From an uncultured Blautia sp. (GTDB lineage Bacteria > Bacillota > Clostridia > Lachnospirales > Lachnospiraceae): a stretch of 25,584 nucleotides of DNA. Each line of letters starts with the position of its first letter. Position 1 is the first letter of the stretch. Of this stretch, positions 8,035 through 15,008 are shown one piece after another. The translations under genes were made by a program, and so were the position numbers. Below the pieces are notes generated by a model that made no database searches, was not told where the DNA came from, and was given only the letters and a program-made list of their open reading frames with translations. The stretch spans positions 1 to 25,584 of the forward strand of contig CALIZJ010000259.1 in the NCBI GenBank assembly GCA_938028845.1. Direction: 5' to 3'.

Positions 8035-8043
8035 TGGTATAAT
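8035..8043 (+). promoter_or_regulatory. Extended -10 promoter of hpf
   Basis: A perfect TATAAT (8038-8043) with TGn directly upstream (8035-8037) lies 32 bp before the hpf start codon. The -35 region is weak (TGTTAA at 8015-8020 with 17-bp spacing), as is common for extended -10 promoters. Confidence 0.6.
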
Positions 8044-8074
8044 AATTCTATCAAACAGCAAAGGGGATGGATGT

Positions 8075-8602
<528 letters not shown>

Positions 8603-8608
8603 CCGGAT

Positions 8609-8661
8609 CAGGGAACTTACCCTGGTTCATACTGCACGAAGCGGATGGAGTATATCCGCTT
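8609..8661 (+). other. Two consecutive hairpins in the hpf 3' untranslated region
   Basis: CAGGG (8609-8613) pairs with CCCTG (8620-8624), and AAGCGGAT (8639-8646) pairs perfectly with 8654-8661 around a 7-nt loop. With the terminator stem at 8682 they form three hairpins in about 110 nt after the hpf stop. They could be mRNA-stabilising elements or the body of a small 3'-end RNA. No known RNA family is recognised. Confidence 0.4.
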
Positions 8662-8681
8662 GACTGACGGAAACAGATACG

Positions 8682-8726
8682 GGATGCCGGAAAGGAAATC
8701 GAAACCTTTCCGGCATCCTGTTTTTT
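8682..8726 (+). terminator. Rho-independent terminator after hpf
   Basis: A perfect 14-bp GC-rich stem (GGATGCCGGAAAGG, 8682-8695, with 8705-8718) and a 9-nt loop is followed by TGTTTTTTG. Confidence 0.95.
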
Positions 8727-8813
8727 GTATAGGATAGTGTGTTTTTGATACAGAAAATTAGACAATTTTCACTATATATACGAAAATGGTAGTGGGGTAT
8801 TTATGTATATTTA

Positions 8814-8842
8814 TTGTTTTTGACGGGGTTTGATGGTATATT
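8814..8842 (+). promoter_or_regulatory. Probable promoter of the two-component system genes
   Basis: TTGTTT (8814-8819) and TATATT (8837-8842) are 17 bp apart, and TGG precedes the -10, giving an extended -10 element. The start codon is 44 bp downstream. An AT-rich 7-bp inverted repeat (GAAAATT, 8753-8759, with 8764-8770) lies upstream of the -35. Based on consensus only. Confidence 0.45.
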
Positions 8843-8886
8843 ATTAGGTAGAAATGTTTCTATGAATGATTAAAGGGGGAGGAAAA

Positions 8887-10728
8887 ATGGTCATAAAAAA
8901 ATTGATAAATTATGTCAAAAGCCATATGTCTGTCGGCATGATCGGGACAGGCGTGATACTTTTTCTTTTCGCGGCATTTTTCTTCCATGGATTTTTACAG
9001 AATGAATATCTGCAGTATCTGCTTGCGGAGACCAGCAGGACAGAGCAGGCGGTTTTAAGCGCGTCTGCTGTTAATCTGAACAGCATGATCCGGGATGCCA
9101 TTGTAACCTGCGCGGATACCGTAATCGATGAAGAATTGTACCAGAGGGTGGAAAGCGTACTGGAAAGTGACGGCGCCATGTCGGATATCTCTCTTTTGGA
9201 TATCAAATTAAACGCCATTACCCATTATAGTAATATCGTGGCTACAGCTATTGTCACAGAGGATGGTCTTCTAAGGGAGTACGGGCGGTATTGGAACCGG
9301 AGCGGTTACAGAGATCTGTGGCAGGGAGAAAACTTAGAAACCTTATACCAGCTCTATGATAAAGTTATGGAAAGAATTGACGCTAATACTGCCATAAGCT
9401 ATGAAGTCAGTACAGAGCCGCTTATGCACGAAGATTTTTCAAATATGCTGTTTTTTCATCTTGCATATCCTTTATTGGGAGATAAGGTAGATAAATCGGA
9501 AAGCTGCGGAGTAGTGGTATTTACTATCAGTCTGGATTCCATAATAGAATCCAGCGCTCTGGCAAATGCGGTTCAGGGGGGATATATTACAGAATATATT
9601 ACAGACGGCAATGGAATGATGCTGTATCACACGGACAGATCTATGCAGGGAAAAAACGAGAGACGGATTAACACAGAAAGCATAGAAGAGCTGGAACTGC
9701 CATTAAGTTATTTGGGCTGGACAGTACATATCAATATTGATACAAACGAAATAAGACAGAATGTGCACCTTATGTTCCAGCAGGGAGTAGGCGTATACCT
9801 GATGCTCCTTTTTATCTGCATTGTAATCTGGCAGATCATGCTGTGGCGAATCCTGCGGCCTGTGGGTGTGATCGGAAAGTATATGGAGAGCATCCGAAGA
9901 GGAGACTTAAGCGAGAAGATCCATATTAAAGGAACCCATGAGCTCTGGCAGCTTGCGCAGCAGTACAACTATATGGTGGAAGCGCTGGAACAGCAGAGAA
10001 AAGAGACCAAGCGGGAATATGAGGAAAAGACCCTTATGCTTCAAATGCGCAATGCAGCGGAAAAAGAAGCGCTGGAATCTCAGATAAACGCACATTTTCT
10101 GTGCAATACACTGGGTGCGATCAACTACAGCGCAATGGAAAACGGGGATATGGAGGTTTCTGTGCTTCTTAAAAACCTGTCGGGCATTTTATATTATGTA
10201 TTTTCTAAAGAAACAAAATCTGTAAACTTTGGAGAAGAGATTGACTGGGTACGCCAGTATCTTTATTTGCAGAAATTCCGTTTGATGGATGTTTTTGACT
10301 ATGAGATCATTTTTCCGGAAGAGTATAATGAGTGGCCCTGCTGTAAATTGTTTCTGCAGCCCTTTGTGGAAAACTCTATTCTTCATGGATTTGAAGGCTG
10401 GGAAAAAGGCGGAAAGATAAGCATTACAGGAGAGGAACAGGAAGGGCGCCTTGTTCTTAAAGTAGCAGATAACGGCAGCGGCATGGCGCCGAAGATAAAA
10501 ACTGAAATACAGGAAGTTCTCTCAGGGGAAGCCACTCTCGCATGCAACCAGATTGGAGTGGGGATTTCCAATGCCGCCGCCAGGCTCAGGATGTATTACG
10601 GACCGGAGATGGAAATTCGGCTGGAAACAGCAGAGGGAAAAGGAAGTTGTTTTACTTTCTGGCTGCCGATTCCAGCAGATATTTTGAAGGAGAGTATGGA
10701 AGAATTATCAGAGGAGGAGATAGGGTGA
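8887..10728 (+). CDS. YesM-type sensor histidine kinase
   Basis: Membrane sensor kinase that probably controls the downstream sugar operon through the adjacent regulator. The 613-residue protein has a first membrane helix at about 15-36, an extracellular sensor region (about 37-299), a second helix (about 300-321), a HAMP domain (about 321-372), a coiled-coil linker, a His_kinase (LytS/YesM) phosphoacceptor region and an HATPase domain. The phosphoacceptor is H403 in INAHFLCNTL; the N-box is QPFVENSILHG (491-501) and the G-box is DNGSGM. The H-box is atypical, since the usual sequence is INPHFLYNTL. ATG 8887 is chosen over ATG 8866 because AAGGGGGAGG lies between them, directly before 8887. 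Its stop overlaps the regulator start by 4 bp. Confidence 0.9.
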   Translation: MVIKKLINYVKSHMSVGMIGTGVILFLFAAFFFHGFLQNEYLQYLLAETSRTEQAVLSASAVNLNSMIRDAIVTCADTVIDEELYQRVESVLESDGAMSDISLLDIKLNAITHYSNIVATAIVTEDGLLREYGRYWNRSGYRDLWQGENLETLYQLYDKVMERIDANTAISYEVSTEPLMHEDFSNMLFFHLAYPLLGDKVDKSESCGVVVFTISLDSIIESSALANAVQGGYITEYITDGNGMMLYHTDRSMQGKNERRINTESIEELELPLSYLGWTVHINIDTNEIRQNVHLMFQQGVGVYLMLLFICIVIWQIMLWRILRPVGVIGKYMESIRRGDLSEKIHIKGTHELWQLAQQYNYMVEALEQQRKETKREYEEKTLMLQMRNAAEKEALESQINAHFLCNTLGAINYSAMENGDMEVSVLLKNLSGILYYVFSKETKSVNFGEEIDWVRQYLYLQKFRLMDVFDYEIIFPEEYNEWPCCKLFLQPFVENSILHGFEGWEKGGKISITGEEQEGRLVLKVADNGSGMAPKIKTEIQEVLSGEATLACNQIGVGISNAAARLRMYYGPEMEIRLETAEGKGSCFTFWLPIPADILKESMEELSEEEIG

Positions 10729-11486
10729 AGATTATAGTTGCGGAAAACGAACAAAGAGCAAGGGAAGGAATCTGTAAGCTGCTTCAAAGTGTTTCCGAAA
10801 ACCTCGAGGTAATTGCACAGGCTTCAAATGGAGAGACCGCTTTGGAGCTGATCGAACAGTTAGAACCGGACGTTGTGTTTACTGACATTAAAATGCCGTA
10901 TATGGACGGCATCACCCTGATCCAAAAGGCACGTGAAAAGAAACTGCGGACAGAATTTGTAGTGATCAGTGCATACGCGGATTTTCAGACGGCGCAGCAG
11001 TGTATTTCCCTGGATGTAACAGAATATCTGCTGAAACCTTTGATAAAGGCGGAGCTGGAAAATGTCCTGACACGTTTAAGCGCCAGGATTAAAGGGCAGA
11101 ATGTATATTTATCCAATGAAGAAAAAGAGGGGGAAAGTCTGCGCAGCCAGTACCCGGACGCGCACCCTATGGTGCTCCGTGCTCTTGATATGATCGAAAA
11201 GAGATATCAGAAAAAAATCACCCAGACAGAGCTGGCGGAAAAATTGGGAATCAGTCCCCAGTATTTCAGCTATATTTTCTCAAAACATGTGGGGGAAGGA
11301 TTTGCTACTTTTTTAAAAAAATACAGGATTCAGCAGGCAATAAAACTTTTTGAAAAAGGGGAAGAGGATAAAAACGAGGTGGCATATAAGGTGGGATATT
11401 CCGATGTGAAATATTTTTACAGAGTGTTTCGGGAGGTTACAGGAAAACATCTGTCAGAATATATAACAGAACAGGGAGAGAAATAA
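10725..11486 (+). CDS. YesN-type response regulator with AraC DNA-binding domain
   Basis: Cytoplasmic transcription regulator paired with the upstream kinase, 253 residues. The receiver domain (about 1-120) has acidic-pocket residues in VAENE (5-9), the phosphoacceptor D54 in VVFTDIKMP, S82 in ISAYA and K104 in LLKP. The C-terminal AraC/XylS domain (about 155-250) has two helix-turn-helix units, ITQTELAEKLGISPQYFSYIF and the NEVAYKVGYSDVKYFYRVFRE type of second helix pair. The start is GTG 10725, overlapping the kinase stop (GTGA) with GAGGAGGAGA just upstream; longer in-frame extensions to 10542 overlap the kinase and do not match the family. Regulators of this type usually activate a neighbouring CUT1 sugar transport operon, which fits what follows. 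Confidence 0.92.
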   Translation: MKIIVAENEQRAREGICKLLQSVSENLEVIAQASNGETALELIEQLEPDVVFTDIKMPYMDGITLIQKAREKKLRTEFVVISAYADFQTAQQCISLDVTEYLLKPLIKAELENVLTRLSARIKGQNVYLSNEEKEGESLRSQYPDAHPMVLRALDMIEKRYQKKITQTELAEKLGISPQYFSYIFSKHVGEGFATFLKKYRIQQAIKLFEKGEEDKNEVAYKVGYSDVKYFYRVFREVTGKHLSEYITEQGEK

Positions 11487-11501
11487 AAAGTATCTTAAAA
11501 T

Positions 11502-11534
11502 CCTGTCGGTATCAGTAAATACCGGCAGGTTTTT
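11502..11534 (+). terminator. Rho-independent terminator after the response regulator
   Basis: CCTGTCGGTAT (11502-11512) pairs with 11519-11529 with one G-U pair, around a 6-nt loop, followed by TTTTT. Confidence 0.88.
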
Positions 11535-11638
11535 AGTATGTGCTGGATAAGAAGGATATGAAAATGAGGAGATATATGTGCAAAATATATAAAAATGGAG
11601 ATATAAAATAATGCAATCTATACAATAGTGATAAAAAT

Positions 11639-11701
11639 ATCTTAAAAAAGTGAAAAAATCTTAAAAAAGTACACTAAAAATTGGGGCGATATATTAAAAA
11701 A
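11639..11701. promoter_or_regulatory. Direct repeats and phased A-tracts upstream of the sugar operon promoter
   Basis: ATCTTAAAAAAGT occurs twice, at 11639-11651 and 11658-11670, a 19-bp period. A-runs of five or six bases centre near 11646, 11655, 11665, 11678 and 11698; the first three are spaced 9-10 bp, close to one helical turn. The block lies about 40-100 bp upstream of the predicted transcription start. Tandem direct repeats about two turns apart are what AraC-family dimers usually bind, and phased A-tracts bend DNA. It is a candidate site for the YesN-type regulator just upstream. The rest of the gap 11535-11638 is AT-rich with nothing recognisable. Confidence 0.5.
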
Positions 11702-11706
11702 TACAG

Positions 11707-11734
11707 TAGACTAAACAAGCAATTAAGATATAAT
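11707..11734 (+). promoter_or_regulatory. Probable promoter of the carbohydrate operon
   Basis: A perfect TATAAT (11729-11734) with a partial -35, TAGACT (11707-11712), at 16-bp spacing. A weak -35 next to upstream repeats suits an activator-dependent promoter. The leader to the start codon would be about 110 nt. Confidence 0.55.
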
Positions 11735-11747
11735 AATATTACAAGTA

Positions 11748-11761
11748 AAAACACGTGTTTT
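11748..11761. promoter_or_regulatory. 14-bp perfect palindrome just after the predicted transcription start
   Basis: AAAACACGTGTTTT is an uninterrupted palindrome about 10-20 bp downstream of the expected start site. A protein bound here would block transcription, so it is a candidate operator. It does not fit the catabolite-responsive (cre) consensus. Confidence 0.4.
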
Positions 11762-11852
11762 AAATTTGAATTATATGGGTCCCACCTTGAAAACTATTAA
11801 TCAGGCAAACTATTTTGGATTGGAAAGTCCAGGGAAGGAAAAGGAGGACAAA

Positions 11853-13106
11853 ATGAAAAAAAGTTTAATATTAGGAATGGTTGCAGCAGCAGCAACTTTA
11901 TCTGTTTCCGCAGTGGCTGTAAGCGCAGAACCAGTTGAAGTAGATCTGTGGCACTACTTCGATGCATCTGCAGACGCTCAGGCAATCGTAGATTGGGTAG
12001 ATGAGTATAACAGTCTGCAGGATGATATTCATATCACCGCTACATATGTATCCCGTGATGAATTAATGAACCAGTATACAGTAGGCGCACTTTCCGGTGA
12101 GCTTCCAGATATCGGTATGGTGGATTCCCCAGATATGGCATCCTACATTTCCTTAGGCGTATTTGAGGATATTACCGCAGAATTAGAGGAGTGGGGAGAA
12201 CTGGAAAACTTCTATGAAGGACCTTTAAGCTCCTGTATGGATTCCGAAGGAAATCTTTACGGACTTCCTCAGAACTCTAACTGTCTGGCACTTGCATGCA
12301 ACCTGGATGCTCTTGAAGCAGCAGGCTATGATCATATGCCTACCAGCCTGGCAGAACTTCAGGAAATGGCTGAGGCTACCACAGATGCAGATTCACAGAC
12401 ATTTGGTTTTGCAATGAGCTGTATTTCCACAGAGGAAGGAACATTCCAGATTCTTCCATGGCTGCGTGGTACACAGGACGGTTCAGAGCGCGCGAATGTA
12501 TCTGATCTTACAGCAGATTCCGCTGTTGCAGGTATGACCGCTCTTGCAAATATGGTAAACAACGGCTCTATGAGCAAAGAATGTATCAACTGGACACAGG
12601 CTGACGTATTCAATCAGTTCGCAGCAGGAAAGGCTGCTATGGCTGAAATTGGTACCTGGCATCTGGCTCAGACAGATTCCATCGATGGATTTAACTATGG
12701 TTTCTGCCTCCTTCCTACAGGTGATGAAGGAACATCAAGCTCCACCATCGGCGGTGAGAACTTTGGTGTCTGCACAGGCGCAGAAAACAAAGAAGCATGC
12801 ATAGAGTTCCTGAAATGGATGTGCTCTAAGGAAAAAGCCGGAGAATGGGGCGTAGTTGCAGGCAAGATTCCTACACGTACAGACGCTACTGCTGAATACG
12901 ATTACGAGCAGGAAGGATTTGCAGTATTTACAGATGAAATGAATTATGCAGATGCACGTGGACCGCATCCGGAATGGCCAAGCATTTCTGAGGCAATCTA
13001 CAGCGCTACCCAGTCTGTTATTGTTGACGGAACTGATCCGGCAGAAGCTCTTGCAGGAGCAATGGAAACTATCACTCCGATCATTGAGGAGACTCCGCTT
13101 CCATAA
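11853..13106 (+). CDS. CUT1-type sugar ABC transporter substrate-binding protein
   Basis: Extracytoplasmic oligosaccharide receptor (SBP_bac_1, MalE-like) for the two permeases that follow, 417 residues. Residues 1-25 form a signal peptide ending SAVAVSA before EPVEVDLWHYF, where the mature domain starts in the usual way for this family. Further landmarks are SGELPDIGMVD, NLYGLPQNSN and FAAGKAAMAEIGTWHL. There is no cysteine near the cleavage site, so like the BMP protein earlier in the window it appears secreted rather than lipidated. ATG 11853 is chosen because AAGGAGGAC stands just upstream; the in-frame ATG 11766 has no such site and would precede the signal peptide with an unrelated stretch. 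It is the first gene of the operon; substrate cannot be read from sequence, but the neighbours suggest a xylose/arabinose-containing oligosaccharide. Confidence 0.9.
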   Translation: MKKSLILGMVAAAATLSVSAVAVSAEPVEVDLWHYFDASADAQAIVDWVDEYNSLQDDIHITATYVSRDELMNQYTVGALSGELPDIGMVDSPDMASYISLGVFEDITAELEEWGELENFYEGPLSSCMDSEGNLYGLPQNSNCLALACNLDALEAAGYDHMPTSLAELQEMAEATTDADSQTFGFAMSCISTEEGTFQILPWLRGTQDGSERANVSDLTADSAVAGMTALANMVNNGSMSKECINWTQADVFNQFAAGKAAMAEIGTWHLAQTDSIDGFNYGFCLLPTGDEGTSSSTIGGENFGVCTGAENKEACIEFLKWMCSKEKAGEWGVVAGKIPTRTDATAEYDYEQEGFAVFTDEMNYADARGPHPEWPSISEAIYSATQSVIVDGTDPAEALAGAMETITPIIEETPLP

Positions 13107-13152
13107 AACCTGCGAACGAACAGGGCTTTGAAAGCTACATAGGCTAGAAAGG

Positions 13153-13200
13153 AATCCCACGGTTTTCGGCAGGATGTTTGCCTGAAATCGTGGGATTTTA
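13153..13200 (+). terminator. Long stem-loop between the binding-protein and permease genes
   Basis: AATCCCACG (13153-13161) pairs with CGTGGGATT (13189-13197), and inner bases (TTTC-GGCA with TGCC-TGAAA, one bulge) extend the stem. Only a short TTTTA run follows, so termination is probably partial. As between malE and malF in E. coli, such a structure would keep binding-protein mRNA more abundant than permease mRNA. Confidence 0.65.
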
Positions 13201-13264
13201 AAGTAAAAGACAAAGAAATTTGCCGTTTGCTATAAAAATGAAAGAAAAGAAAGGAGACTCGTTC

Positions 13265-14152
13265 ATGAAATCGAAAAGAGCACTTTCAGGGGGAGGAAAA
13301 GACGGCTATATCTTTATTCTTCCGGCATTTTTTTACATGCTTGTAGTTCTTGGATATCCGCTGGTTTACAACCTAGTCCTCAGCTTTAAAAATGTGGATG
13401 TAAAGAACTTTACAAAAGGCGGTTCCGTATTTGTAGGATTTGAAAATTATATCAATCTGTTTCATGACCCTACATTCCTTCTTGTTTTAAGGAATACCTT
13501 TATTTTTACAATTGCATGTCTGGTATTTCAGTTTACCATCGGTTTTGCATTCGCAATGTTTTTTAACCAGAAATTTAAACTGTCCGGTCCCATCCGCGGT
13601 ATGATCTTGGTAAGCTACATGATGCCAATGTCTGTTACCGGTCTTTTAGGTAAAAATATCTTTGCCAATGATGGTCTGGTAAACAATCTGCTTTCCAAGA
13701 TCGGAATCAACGGCCCAGAATGGCTGGTTACCGGCGCTACAGCGCTGATCGCAGTTATCATTATGAACTGCTGGGTAGGTATTCCATTTAACATGCTGCT
13801 TTTGATGTCCGGTCTTACAAGTATCTCTCAGGATGTTTACGAGAGCGCTGCGATTGATGGTGCAAACTGGGGACAAAGATTTATTTATATTACGCTTCCT
13901 TTAATGAAGGGTTCCGTTCTGGCAGTTTTGATGCTTGGATTTATTTATACATTCCGGGCCTTCGACCTGATGTATATTATGACGGCGGGCGGTCCTCTGA
14001 ATGCTACAGACGTGCTGGGAACTTATTCCTATGTACGTTCGTTTACACAGTTTGAGTTCTCAGAAGGTGCGGCCATTGCCATGGTATTGTTTGCATGCCT
14101 GTTCGTGATCGGCCTGTTCTATCTGCGTCTGCTGTCAAAGGAGGATGATTAA
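13265..14152 (+). CDS. CUT1 sugar ABC transporter permease (MalF-like)
   Basis: First membrane subunit of the oligosaccharide importer, 295 residues. A short cytoplasmic N-terminus precedes the first helix (YIFILPAFFYMLVVLGYPL), the usual LSF-periplasmic loop follows, then further helices. The cytoplasmic EAA loop that docks the ATPase reads ESAAIDGANWGQRFIYITLP. ATG 13265 is selected because AAAGGAGA lies 8 nt upstream; in-frame extension to a TTG at 13220 or an ATG at 13238 would put the ribosome binding site inside the gene. No ATPase gene is present anywhere in the operon, so a shared MsmX/MsiK-like ATPase encoded elsewhere is presumably used. Confidence 0.93.
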   Translation: MKSKRALSGGGKDGYIFILPAFFYMLVVLGYPLVYNLVLSFKNVDVKNFTKGGSVFVGFENYINLFHDPTFLLVLRNTFIFTIACLVFQFTIGFAFAMFFNQKFKLSGPIRGMILVSYMMPMSVTGLLGKNIFANDGLVNNLLSKIGINGPEWLVTGATALIAVIIMNCWVGIPFNMLLLMSGLTSISQDVYESAAIDGANWGQRFIYITLPLMKGSVLAVLMLGFIYTFRAFDLMYIMTAGGPLNATDVLGTYSYVRSFTQFEFSEGAAIAMVLFACLFVIGLFYLRLLSKEDD

Positions 14153-14153
14153 T

Positions 14154-14990
14154 ATGTTTAAGACCAAAGAATCAAGAAAAGAATTGATCAACTCTATTAT
14201 AGCTATTTTGATCGCGATCATTTTTCTTTTTCCTATATACTGGCTGGTTCAGATCTCCTTTAAGTCAGACTCAGAAACCTTTGGAAAGATCCTTACCTAT
14301 TTTCCACATGAGTTTACAGTAGATCCCTGGCTGGTAAACCTGACAGACCCAACCTTCCTTTTGTCCCTTAGGAACAGCTTTATCAATGGTTTCCTTACAA
14401 TGGCCATTGCCCTTCTTTTGGGAGTTCCGGCGGCATATGGAATGGGACGTTTTAAGGTAAAAGGAGCCCATGTGTTCCTGTTGACCTTCCTGGTAGCACA
14501 GATGCTTCCGGCATCTTTGACATTGACACCTATGTACCTGATCTTTAACCAGATTGGTATTTTAGGAACCCACTTTACAGCGCCCATCGCTATTGCAGCC
14601 GCTTCCATACCGTTTGCGGTAGTAACGCTGCGGCCCTACTTTAAGAGCGTGCCGAAAGCCTTGGACGAGGCGGCGAGACTTGATGGCTGCGGGGCTTTAA
14701 AGTCCTTCCTGTTTGTTATGATCCCGGCGGTTAAGACTGGTATCATTACGATCGTAGTTATTTCCTTCCTGAATGGATGGAATGACCTGGTATATTCCAT
14801 GACCTTTAACGTAAGCGCGGAGATGCGTCCTCTGACGGCAAATATTTATAAATTCCAGAATGCTTATGGTACAAGATGGAACTGTATCATGGCGTATGGT
14901 ACGATTTTGGTAATACCTGTAGTCCTGCTTTTCATCTTCCTGCAGAAATACATTGTGGGCGGTCTGGTAGCAGGTGCAGTAAAAGATTAA
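14154..14990 (+). CDS. CUT1 sugar ABC transporter permease (MalG-like)
   Basis: Second membrane subunit of the importer, 278 residues. It begins with a membrane helix (IIAILIAIIFLFPIYWLVQ), has the central block RNSFINGFLTMAIALLLGVPAAYGMGRF, and carries the EAA loop as DEAARLDGCGALKSFLFVMIP. ATG 14154 is used rather than the in-frame ATG 14145 because the latter overlaps the AAAGGAGG ribosome binding site (14138-14145). It starts one base after the MalF-like stop and ends 18 bp before the first glycosidase, so all are one transcript. Confidence 0.93.
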   Translation: MFKTKESRKELINSIIAILIAIIFLFPIYWLVQISFKSDSETFGKILTYFPHEFTVDPWLVNLTDPTFLLSLRNSFINGFLTMAIALLLGVPAAYGMGRFKVKGAHVFLLTFLVAQMLPASLTLTPMYLIFNQIGILGTHFTAPIAIAAASIPFAVVTLRPYFKSVPKALDEAARLDGCGALKSFLFVMIPAVKTGIITIVVISFLNGWNDLVYSMTFNVSAEMRPLTANIYKFQNAYGTRWNCIMAYGTILVIPVVLLFIFLQKYIVGGLVAGAVKD

Positions 14991-15008
14991 CGGATAAGGA
15001 GAATAAGT

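Noticed and set aside
10542..10724. Upstream extension of the response regulator gene
   Set aside because: The extra 61 residues overlap the kinase gene and do not match receiver domains; GTG 10725 has a strong ribosome binding site and starts exactly at the receiver fold.
11766..11852. 29-residue N-terminal extension of the sugar-binding protein
   Set aside because: It would put unrelated residues before a normal signal peptide, and the only good ribosome binding site stands before ATG 11853.
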